In this document: one piece after another, positions 17,278 to 24,232 of the stretch
Layout of the letters: each line of letters opens with the position of its first letter
Numbering within the stretch: the first letter of the stretch is position 1
DNA from: Rhodomicrobium sp. R_RK_3
Lineage (GTDB): Bacteria; Pseudomonadota; Alphaproteobacteria; Rhizobiales; Rhodomicrobiaceae
Assembly: GCF_002198715.1 (NCBI RefSeq)
Contig: NZ_MWLK01000032.1
Location: forward strand, 1-64,000
DNA: 64,000 nucleotides
Direction: 5' to 3'
Made by a program: the position numbers and the translations under genes
The notes under the pieces: model-generated
What the model was told of the DNA's origin: nothing
The model's database searches: none
Seen by the model: only the letters and a program-made list of their open reading frames with translations

Positions 17278-17901
17278 CTATTCCTTCAGCAATTCATAAG
17301 CGCTGATCAGGCTTTCCGCGACTTCGCCCATGCGCTTGTTCTGGTTCATCGCCGCCCGCCGCAGCAGCGCATAGGCGTCTTCCTCGCTGAGCCCCCTGCT
17401 CTTCATCAACAGCGCCTTGGCGCGGTCGATGATCTTGCGCTCCTTCAGCGCGACCTTGGCCGATTCCAACTCCGCCTTCAGCGCGTCGAAGGCGCGGAAA
17501 CGGGCGATGGTCATGTCGAGGATCGGCTTGACGCGCTCCTTCTTCAGCCCGTCGACGATATAGGCGGAAACGCCCGCATCGATCGCAGCCTCGATGGTGG
17601 AACGGTCGCTCTGATCGACGAACATGGCGATCGGCCGCTTGACCGCGCGCGACATCTGGAACATCTGCTCCAGCACGTCGCGGCTCGGATTTTCGAGGTC
17701 GATGATGATGATTTCGGGGTCGATGGCGTAGACCTGCTCGATCAGCCCGGTGGTCTTGGTGACCAGCGTGACATTGGCAAAGCCCGCCTCGCGCAAGCCC
17801 GCTTCCAGGATCGCGCGCCTCGCCGGGTCCTCGTCGATGACGAGGATGCGCAGGGCCTGATCGGTTTGCAAGCTTTCGGCGGCCAAGGCTTCGCTCTCCA
17901 T
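17278..17901 (-). CDS. nasT: ANTAR-domain antiterminator NasT
   Basis: A 207-residue response-regulator-like protein. The N-terminal pseudo-receiver (ILVIDEDPARR; IIIIDLENPSRD) is followed by a C-terminal ANTAR RNA-binding domain (about 150-205: RAKALLMKSRGLSEEDAYALLRR, abbreviated here as RAKALLM...EEDAYALLRR). When released from NasS it binds two-hairpin leaders and prevents termination. A matching leader lies just downstream of nasS. The start at 17901 (ATG, MESEALAAES) is preferred; an upstream in-frame TTG at 17988 would add 29 residues without similarity. No strong ribosome binding site is visible for either, so the exact start is uncertain. Confidence 0.92.
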   Translation of the reverse strand: MESEALAAESLQTDQALRILVIDEDPARRAILEAGLREAGFANVTLVTKTTGLIEQVYAIDPEIIIIDLENPSRDVLEQMFQMSRAVKRPIAMFVDQSDRSTIEAAIDAGVSAYIVDGLKKERVKPILDMTIARFRAFDALKAELESAKVALKERKIIDRAKALLMKSRGLSEEDAYALLRRAAMNQNKRMGEVAESLISAYELLKE

Positions 17902-18037
17902 CTTGCCCAAGGGGTCGCGCAGATTGTCCGCCAAGCCGGTGACGGCACAAGCGATATTGTCCCGATGTGGCTGTAAGTCCAGGGCCAATCGGCGCGCGAG
18001 CGGGATTAGCCGTGCCGCGCGCGCTGAAAATGCGGCT

Positions 18038-18090
18038 CCCCCTCACCCGGCCGCCTGACGGCGTCCGCCCTCTCCCGCAAAGTGAGAGGG
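18038..18090. repeat. Dispersed intergenic repeat, CCCTCACCC...CCGCCCTCTCC type
   Basis: The segment reads CCCCCTCACCCGGCCG, then GCGTCCGCCCTCTCCC and a GAGAGGG complement, forming a hairpin. Related copies occur at 24073-24121 and within 57500-57600, always between genes. It is a small palindromic element, possibly structured at the RNA level. It lies in the 340-bp gap between nasT and the LysR gene. Confidence 0.6.
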
Positions 18091-18125
18091 CCAAGCTTTT
18101 CCGGATATTTAGGACCTCTCCCTCC

Positions 18126-18234
18126 CGTCGTCCGGACACCGCGAAGCGGTGAGCCGGGACCCAATGGCCGGGCAGCCAGCACGGCGCCAGCCGAGAGGCG
18201 AGTAGGCCCCGGCTCTGCCGGCCGGGGCGACGGA
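18126..18234. repeat. 109-bp dispersed repeat, copy 1 (inverted relative to copy 2)
   Basis: This sequence aligns without length change to the reverse complement of 47763-47871. Shared blocks in order: CGTCGTCC, CCGGGACCCA(A/T)TGGC, GGCGAGTAGGCCCCGGCTCT and GGCCGGGGCGACGGA. The unconserved spacers keep the same lengths. The last two blocks form a hairpin (GCCCCGGC with GCCGGGGC). It abuts the 3' end of the LysR gene (18242). It is a non-coding mobile-type or REP-like element; no transposase is near. Confidence 0.75.
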
Positions 18235-18241
18235 TGAGATT

Positions 18242-19126
18242 TTACAGCCCCGCGCTCAGCATCGAGACCAGCGCGCGTTCGGCCGTCTTCTGCGTGCGGT
18301 TCTTGTGGCGCACCAAGGCGAATTCGCGCTGCGGCAGGTCGATGGCGATGGGCCTCAACACACCCGCCGCGATGTCGCGCGCCACCACATGCTCCGAAAT
18401 GATCGTCGCGCCCGCCCCCGCCTCGACGGCCTCGCGCACGGCCTCGTTGCTCGGAAGTTCCAGGAAAACCCGGAGCTGGTCGAGCGGGATGCCCTCGCGC
18501 CGGGCCAGCGCCTCGAGTACGCCGCGCGTGCCGGAGCCTTCCTCGCGGATCACCCAGGAGACGGCGCGCAGGTCGATGCCGCCGGAGGGCAGCATCGGCG
18601 GCGCCGGATAGTTCGATGAGACGACCAGCACCAGCCGGTCGAGATCGACGCGCTGGCGGGTGAGCGCCGGATGCGCCGTGCTGCCTTCCACCAGCCCCAG
18701 ATCGGCGGCGGCCTCGGCGACCGCCATCTCGACGCCGCGCGTATTGCCGATGGTCACGCTCAGCCGGACGTCAGGATAGGCGGCATGGAAGCTCGCCAGA
18801 CGGCGCGGCAGCCAGTAGGTGGCGATGGTCTGGCTGGCGGCGATGGCAAGGCTCCCGCGCGGCGTCGCCGAAAGGTCCTCGAGCACGGAGCGCGCGGTCG
18901 CGGCGCGGTCGAGCACGGCGCGAGCTTCCGGCAGGAAGCGGCGGCCGGTCTCGGTCAGCTCAATGCCGCGCCCCACCCGGTCGAACAGCTTTGCCCCGTA
19001 GCGGGTCTCCAGCGCGCCGATGGCGGCCGAGACCGCCGATTGGGTCATGCCAACGCTTTCGGCCGCCCGCGTCATGTGCCCGCGCTCGGCGACGGCGATA
19101 AAAATGCGGAGCTGATCGAGTGTCAT
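18242..19126 (-). CDS. LysR-family regulator, CysL/YeiE-like, divergent from soeABC
   Basis: A 294-residue LysR protein: winged HTH at residues 1-60 (MTLDQLRIFIAVAERGHMTR), linker helix, then a substrate-binding domain typical of the CysB/CysL/YeiE branch (SLAIAASQTIATYWLPRRL; VIREEGSGTRGVLE). The GSGTR motif is the usual anion-binding loop. Members of this branch sense sulfite or other sulfur oxyanions. It is transcribed divergently from the sulfite dehydrogenase operon across 120 bases, so control of soeABC by sulfite is a reasonable inference. The ATG at 19126 begins the conserved HTH; longer in-frame extensions overlap the neighbouring promoter. Confidence 0.9.
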   Translation of the reverse strand: MTLDQLRIFIAVAERGHMTRAAESVGMTQSAVSAAIGALETRYGAKLFDRVGRGIELTETGRRFLPEARAVLDRAATARSVLEDLSATPRGSLAIAASQTIATYWLPRRLASFHAAYPDVRLSVTIGNTRGVEMAVAEAAADLGLVEGSTAHPALTRQRVDLDRLVLVVSSNYPAPPMLPSGGIDLRAVSWVIREEGSGTRGVLEALARREGIPLDQLRVFLELPSNEAVREAVEAGAGATIISEHVVARDIAAGVLRPIAIDLPQREFALVRHKNRTQKTAERALVSMLSAGL

Positions 19127-19159
19127 GATCGGATTAAGAGATATTTCCGATTGGTCTGA

Positions 19160-19172
19160 CAATATTAAATTG
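19160..19172. promoter_or_regulatory. AT-rich palindrome in the lysR-soeA divergent promoter region
   Basis: CAAT-ATTAA-ATTG lies in the middle of the 120-bp region between the divergent start codons, in an AT-rich stretch (19127-19200) that contrasts with the GC-rich surroundings. A wider pair, ATATT at 19140 and AATAT at 19161, overlaps it. LysR proteins bind imperfect palindromes of this kind between divergent genes. No exact T-N11-A box was confirmed. Confidence 0.3.
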
Positions 19173-19246
19173 TTGGATCGATGAATCGAGTGCTGCCATT
19201 GTCGATAGAATCTGGTGCTCGTAATTTGCCGTTTTGGGGTGACGCG

Positions 19247-22114
19247 ATGGCGTTCGTGCCGTCCGAGAGGGATTTGGTTTCCGCCGAGCGCGAGGACGCC
19301 CAGCGCCACAGCCTCGACCGCTCGCCCTACGTCTCCGACCGCATCGCCAAGACCACCTGCTATATGTGCGCCTGCCGCTGCGGCATCGACGTGCATCTGC
19401 GCGACGGCAAGGTCCGCTATATCGAGGGCAACCGCGACCATCCGATCAACCGGGGCGTCTTATGCGCCAAGGGGTCGGCGGGGATCATGCAGCATTACTC
19501 GCCCGCGCGGCTGCGCGCGCCGCTGCTGCGGACCGGCCCGCGAGGCTCCGGCGAATTCAAGGAGATTTCCTGGGACGAGGCGCTGGCGCTCGCCGTGTCG
19601 TGGTTGAAGCCGGTGCGCGAGACCAATCCGTGCAAGCTCGCCTTCTTCACCGGGCGCGACCAGAGCCAGTCGCTGACCTCCTGGTGGGCGCAGCAATTCG
19701 GCACGCCGAATTACGCCGCGCATGGCGGCTTCTGCTCGGTGAACATGGCGGCGGCGGGGATTTATACGCTCGGCGGCGCGTTCTGGGAGTTCGGCTCCCC
19801 GGACTGGGACAAGACGAAGTACTTTATGCTGTTCGGCATCGCGGAGGACCATGATTCCAATCCGCTGAAGCTGGGGCTGGCCAAGCTGAAGCGGCGCGGC
19901 GTGAAGACCGTCGCGGTCAATCCGGTGCGGACCGGGTATAACGCCGTGGCCGATGAATGGGTGGGCATAACCCCGGGGACGGACGGGCTGTTCGTCTTGG
20001 CGCTGGCGCATGAGCTGATGCGCAGCGGCGAGGTCGATGTCGATTTCCTCATCCGCTATTCGAACGCTCCCTGGCTGGTCGTCTGCGATGAGGGCAAGGA
20101 CGGGCATGGCCTGTTCGCGCGGGACGCGGACGGCAAGGCGCTGATCTTGGACCGCGCCACAGGTGCTTTGCGCGCCTTCGATGCCTTGGATGCCAAGCCC
20201 GCGCTGAAAGGCGCCGTCACCTTGCCCGATGGCAGGACGGCGCGGCCCGTTTTCGAACTGCTTGCCGAGCATCTTTTGCTTGCCGAGCACAGCCCCGACG
20301 CGGTCGCCGAGCGCTGCGGCATCCCCGCCGCCACCATCCGCCGCATCGCCGCCGAGCTGGCCCATACCGCCTTCCGCGAGGAAATCATCGTCGAGCAGCC
20401 CTGGACCGATCTGCGCGGCGTCCGCCATGAGCGCTTCATCGGCCGCCCGGTCAGCTTCCATGCCATGCGCGGCATCTCGGCCCATTCCAACGGCTTTCAG
20501 ACCTGCCGCGCCCTGCATGTGCTGCAATTGCTGCTCGGCAGCGTCGATTGCCCCGGCGGCTTCCGCTTCAAGCCGCCCTATCCGAAGGGCATCGACGCGC
20601 ACGCCCGCCCGCATCACGCCTGGTCGCCCAATGCGCCCTTGAGCGGGCCGCATCTCGGGTTTCCGCGCGGCCCCGAGGATCTCGCCATCGATGCCGATGG
20701 CCAGCCGACGCGCATCGACAAGGCCTTCTCCTGGGACGCGCCGCTCGCCGCGCACGGCATGATGCACATGGTCATCTCCAACGCCCATGCGCGCGACCCT
20801 TACGGCATCGACGTGCTGTTCCTGTACATGGCCAACATGGCCTGGAACTCCTCAATGAACACGGCGGGCGTCATGGCCATGCTGGCCGACAAGGATGAGA
20901 GCGGCGACTACGTCATCCCCAAGATCATCTATTCGGACGCCTATTCCTCGGAGATGGTCGCCTATGCCGATCTGGTGCTGCCGGACACGACCTATCTGGA
21001 GCGGCACGACTGCATCTCGCTGCTCGACCGCCCGATCTCGGAGCCGGACGCGGCGGGCGATGCCATCCGCTGGCCGGTGATCGAGCCCGACCGTGAGGTG
21101 CGCGGCTTCCAATCGGTGCTGATCGACCTGGGCGCACGGCTGAAGCTGCCGGGCTTCACCGATGCCGACGGCAAGGCGGTCTACAAGGATTACGCCGACT
21201 ACATCGTCAACCATCAGCGCCGCCCCGGCGTCGGTCCGCTCTCCGGATGGCGGGGCAATGGCTGCGAGACCGGGCGGGGCGCACCCAATCCGGGGCAGCT
21301 CGACCGCTATATCGCGAATGGCGGCTTCTCGACCACCCACGTCCCGGAAAGCGCGCGCTATTTCAAAGCCTTCAACGCCGACTATCAGCAATGGGCGATC
21401 GGCATGGGCTTCTTCGACGCGGTGGTGCCCTATGCCTACCAGCTCTATCTTGAGCCGCTGGCCAAGTTCCGCCTCACCGCGCAAGGCTTCGGCGAGCGCC
21501 AGCCGCCGGACCATCTGCGCGACCGCATCGCCAAGAGTTTCGATCCGCTGCCGGTCTGGTATCCGCCCTTCGAGGGCGAGCTGGACGGCGGCTTCCCCCT
21601 GCACGCGATCACCCAGCGCCCGGCCGCCATGTATCACGCCTGGGGCTCGCAGAATGCCTGGCTGCGGCAAATCCACGGCAAGAATCCGCTCTATGTCCCC
21701 GGCATCGTCTGCGACGAACACGATCTCCGCGACGGCGACTGGGTCTGGCTGACCTCGCGGCATGGCCGGATCAAGGTGCCGGTCGCGCGCATGGACGCCG
21801 TCAACGGCCGCACGGTCTGGACCTGGAACGCCATCGGCAAGCGCAAGGGCGCCTGGGCGCTGTCGCCGGACGCGCCTGAGGCGACGAAAGGCTTTTTGCT
21901 CAATCATCTCATCGGCGAGCTGATGCCCGAGCAGCCGGACGGTATGCGCTGGTCGAACTCCGATCCGATCACCGGGCAGGCCGCCTGGTACGACCTGCGC
22001 GTCCGGCTGGAAAAGGCCGCGCCCGAAGATGCCAGCGAGCCCGCCTTCCCCGAACTGGACTCGCCGGTCCCCGAAGGCCCGTACCAAGTCGCCTATGGCA
22101 AGGAGTGGACATGA
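19247..22114 (+). CDS. soeA: Sulfite dehydrogenase molybdopterin subunit SoeA
   Basis: A 955-residue bis-MGD molybdoenzyme. It has an N-terminal [4Fe-4S] motif with Cys38, Cys41, Cys45 and Cys73 (CYMCACRC...VLCAKG), a molybdopterin oxidoreductase core and a C-terminal molydopterin-binding domain. There is no Tat signal, so the enzyme faces the cytoplasm, as known for SoeABC, which oxidises sulfite to sulfate and passes electrons to the quinone pool. The ATG at 19247, after GGGGTGA, is preferred over the ATG at 19181, which would place the start only 54 bases from the divergent LysR gene. It overlaps soeB by ATGA. Other CISM-family substrates (polysulfide, thiosulfate, formate) are alternatives. 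The LysR neighbour and the cytoplasmic location support sulfite. Confidence 0.82.
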   Translation: MAFVPSERDLVSAEREDAQRHSLDRSPYVSDRIAKTTCYMCACRCGIDVHLRDGKVRYIEGNRDHPINRGVLCAKGSAGIMQHYSPARLRAPLLRTGPRGSGEFKEISWDEALALAVSWLKPVRETNPCKLAFFTGRDQSQSLTSWWAQQFGTPNYAAHGGFCSVNMAAAGIYTLGGAFWEFGSPDWDKTKYFMLFGIAEDHDSNPLKLGLAKLKRRGVKTVAVNPVRTGYNAVADEWVGITPGTDGLFVLALAHELMRSGEVDVDFLIRYSNAPWLVVCDEGKDGHGLFARDADGKALILDRATGALRAFDALDAKPALKGAVTLPDGRTARPVFELLAEHLLLAEHSPDAVAERCGIPAATIRRIAAELAHTAFREEIIVEQPWTDLRGVRHERFIGRPVSFHAMRGISAHSNGFQTCRALHVLQLLLGSVDCPGGFRFKPPYPKGIDAHARPHHAWSPNAPLSGPHLGFPRGPEDLAIDADGQPTRIDKAFSWDAPLAAHGMMHMVISNAHARDPYGIDVLFLYMANMAWNSSMNTAGVMAMLADKDESGDYVIPKIIYSDAYSSEMVAYADLVLPDTTYLERHDCISLLDRPISEPDAAGDAIRWPVIEPDREVRGFQSVLIDLGARLKLPGFTDADGKAVYKDYADYIVNHQRRPGVGPLSGWRGNGCETGRGAPNPGQLDRYIANGGFSTTHVPESARYFKAFNADYQQWAIGMGFFDAVVPYAYQLYLEPLAKFRLTAQGFGERQPPDHLRDRIAKSFDPLPVWYPPFEGELDGGFPLHAITQRPAAMYHAWGSQNAWLRQIHGKNPLYVPGIVCDEHDLRDGDWVWLTSRHGRIKVPVARMDAVNGRTVWTWNAIGKRKGAWALSPDAPEATKGFLLNHLIGELMPEQPDGMRWSNSDPITGQAAWYDLRVRLEKAAPEDASEPAFPELDSPVPEGPYQVAYGKEWT

Positions 22115-22887
22115 CCACCCTGCCCTCCGCGACGCGCAAAAAGCTCGGCCTCGTCATCGACCTCGACACCTGCGTCGGCTGCCATGCCTGCGTGGTCGCC
22201 TGCAAGGAGTGGAACACCGGCGGCTATGGCGCGCCGCTCTCCGACCAGGACGCCTATGGCGCCAGCCCCTCCGGCGCCTGGCTTAACCGTGTGCACAGCT
22301 TTGAGATTACGCCGGCCGCCACACGCTGTAAGGGAGGACAAGGACCGGCGCAATCTGCACAGATCGTGCATTTTCCCAAGTCCTGCCTCCATTGCGACGA
22401 TGCACCCTGCGTCACCGTCTGCCCGACCGGCGCGAGCTATAAGCGCGCCGAAGACGGCATCGTGCTGGTTGACGAAAGCATGTGCATCGGCTGCGGCCTC
22501 TGCGCCTGGGCCTGCCCTTACGGCGCGCGCGAGATGGACGCGGCGGCGGGCGTGATGAAGAAATGCACCCTCTGTGTCGACCGCATCTACAACGACAACA
22601 TTCCCGAGCCCGACCAGGTGCCCGCCTGCGTGCGCGCCTGCCCGGCGAGTGCCCGACATTTCGGCGATCTCGGCGATCCGGGCTCGGCGGTGAGCAAACT
22701 GGTGGCCGAACGGGGCGGCGTCGATCTGATGCCTGAGCAAGGGACGAGGCCGGTGAATAAATATCTGCCGCCGCGCGCCAAGGCGGACATCGACATCGAC
22801 GGCAATTTCCGGCTGGCCGAACTCGCCATGCCCGAGGCGACGGGCTTTCTCGGCTGGCTCGACCGCGCATTGGAGAGGCTCGGCTGA
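22111..22887 (+). CDS. soeB: Sulfite dehydrogenase iron-sulfur subunit SoeB
   Basis: A 258-residue DmsB-type protein with four cubane cluster motifs (CVGCHACVVAC, CLHCDDAPCVTVC, CIGCGLCAWAC, and CTLC...ACVRACP). It relays electrons from the molybdenum subunit to the membrane anchor. The ATG at 22111 overlaps the soeA stop and has an AAGGAG site five bases upstream inside soeA; a GTG at 22105 is a weaker alternative. No signal sequence is present, matching a cytoplasmic enzyme. Confidence 0.87.
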   Translation: MTTLPSATRKKLGLVIDLDTCVGCHACVVACKEWNTGGYGAPLSDQDAYGASPSGAWLNRVHSFEITPAATRCKGGQGPAQSAQIVHFPKSCLHCDDAPCVTVCPTGASYKRAEDGIVLVDESMCIGCGLCAWACPYGAREMDAAAGVMKKCTLCVDRIYNDNIPEPDQVPACVRACPASARHFGDLGDPGSAVSKLVAERGGVDLMPEQGTRPVNKYLPPRAKADIDIDGNFRLAELAMPEATGFLGWLDRALERLG

Positions 22888-22888
22888 G

Positions 22889-23812
22889 ATGCATCCCGCC
22901 CCCTCCATCATCCTGTTCTCGACGCTTTCGGGCGCAGGCTTCGGCATGATGATCTGGCTCGGCGCGGGCTTTGGACCGTCCAGCCGTGGCTTCGCCTTCT
23001 TCGCCTGCGGCCTCGCTTTGGCGCTGGCGACCGCCGGGCTCTTTGCCTCCCTGTGGCATTTGGGCAATCCGCGACGCGCCTGGCGCGCTTTGTCGCAGTG
23101 GCGCTCCTCCTGGCTGTCCAGGGAAGGGATTTTTTCTATCGCCGCCCTCGCATGTTTTGGAATTTACGCCCTGCTTTGGGCGGCCGGTCAGGGTAGGTTC
23201 ATCTTCCCAGGCGTATGCGGGGCTATGTTTGCCCTCGCGACCATCTACGCAACGTCGATGATCTATGCCGGCATCGAGGCGGTGCCGCGCTGGTCGAAAT
23301 CGCCGACGCCCGCGCTTTTCGTGGCCTATGCCACGGCAGGCGGCGGGCTCGGCGTGACCGTGGCCGCGCTCCCCTTCACCGACCCGCCGCTGGCGACGCT
23401 CGCCGTGAGCGCCGCGCTGCTGATCGCCGCCGCCGCCGTCGCGCTGTGGTGGCGGATGCGCGCCGCCGCCATCGGCCTCGACGCCGACGGGTCGACGCCG
23501 GAGACCGCCATCGGCCTGCCGGCTCTCGGCCGGGCACGGCTGTTCGAATCCCCGCATTCCTCGCCGAATTACCTGTTCAAGGAAATGGTCTTCCGCATCG
23601 GGCGCAAACATGCGGACAAGCTGCGCCGCCTGGCATTTGGCGCTGCCTTCATCCTGCCGCTTCTGCTTCTCGGCATCGCCGCTGCGATGCCGTCCTGGTC
23701 GCCGGTCTTGTGGCTTGCATTACCGGTTCATCTGGCTGGCGTGGCTGCGTCGCGCTGGCTGTTTTTTGCCGAGGCCGAACATGTGGTCTCGCTCTACTAC
23801 GGATACCGCTGA
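22889..23812 (+). CDS. soeC: Sulfite dehydrogenase membrane anchor SoeC (DmsC/NrfD type)
   Basis: A 307-residue hydrophobic protein of the DmsC family with about eight transmembrane segments, starting one base after the soeB stop. Typical features are the N-terminal MHPAPSIILFSTLSGAGFG helix and the WHLGNPRRAWRAL loop, which is common to DMSO reductase anchors. It should anchor SoeAB on the cytoplasmic side and pass electrons to quinone. Nothing unusual was seen. Confidence 0.88.
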   Translation: MHPAPSIILFSTLSGAGFGMMIWLGAGFGPSSRGFAFFACGLALALATAGLFASLWHLGNPRRAWRALSQWRSSWLSREGIFSIAALACFGIYALLWAAGQGRFIFPGVCGAMFALATIYATSMIYAGIEAVPRWSKSPTPALFVAYATAGGGLGVTVAALPFTDPPLATLAVSAALLIAAAAVALWWRMRAAAIGLDADGSTPETAIGLPALGRARLFESPHSSPNYLFKEMVFRIGRKHADKLRRLAFGAAFILPLLLLGIAAAMPSWSPVLWLALPVHLAGVAASRWLFFAEAEHVVSLYYGYR

Positions 23813-23830
23813 GAGGACCTCCGGAATCCA

Positions 23831-24034
23831 ATGGGTCAGATTATGAACATGCTGAACGCGTTACTGTCGAAATTCTCCATCAAGGATGCCACCGAGCGTT
23901 ACCGGCCGGAGCAGCATTACATGCGCGGGCCGGGACCGAAGGCGAAAGCCAAGGCGAACGGACGCCCCGACACGGACCATACCGACGCCGCCACCCTCCG
24001 CCAGCCGCAGCGAACGCAGACGCGGCGGGCCTAG
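23831..24034 (+). CDS. Small hypothetical protein downstream of soeC
   Basis: This 67-residue frame starts 18 bases after the soeC stop. The N-terminal half (MNMLNALLSKFSIKDATERY from the second ATG) looks like a real amphipathic helix. The C-terminal half is basic and low in complexity. The ribosome binding site is weak. It could be a small accessory of the soe operon or a chance frame. I do not recognise a family. Confidence 0.35.
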   Translation: MGQIMNMLNALLSKFSIKDATERYRPEQHYMRGPGPKAKAKANGRPDTDHTDAATLRQPQRTQTRRA

Positions 24035-24072
24035 CGGGACCGATTTCCGCCGGAGAGGCCGGGCGCGTTGCT

Positions 24073-24230
24073 CCCCTCTCCCGGTCGCTTCGCGCCCGCC
24101 CTCTCCCACCAGGGGAGAGGGCCATGCCGCGCCAGATGAGATCCACAATATCGCCGCCCTGCACACTTGCCCTCTCCCCTCGAGGAAGAGGGCTCCCGCC
24201 GAAGGCCGGTGGTGAGGGGGCCTTCTTTCC
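24073..24230. repeat. Hairpin repeats between the soe operon and the convergent LysM gene
   Basis: This gap holds a copy of the CCGCCCTCTCC-type repeat (24073-24121), ending in a CCCTCTCC...GGGGAGAGGG hairpin. A second hairpin begins at CCCTCTCCCCTCGAGG near 24172. The two probably end transcription from both sides. No long U-run is present. Confidence 0.55.
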
Positions 24231-24232
24231 CG

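Noticed and set aside
19181-19246. Longer N-terminus for soeA from the ATG at 19181
   Set aside because: It would leave only 54 bases to the divergent LysR start. The added 22 residues do not resemble a Tat signal or the family, and the ATG at 19247 has a better ribosome binding site.
22111-23812. Annotation of the 19-24 kb operon as DMSO reductase or formate dehydrogenase
   Set aside because: There is no Tat signal on the catalytic subunit, as would be expected for DmsA or periplasmic formate dehydrogenases. A separate, complete formate dehydrogenase is encoded at 57.7 kb, and the LysR partner suggests sulfur chemistry.
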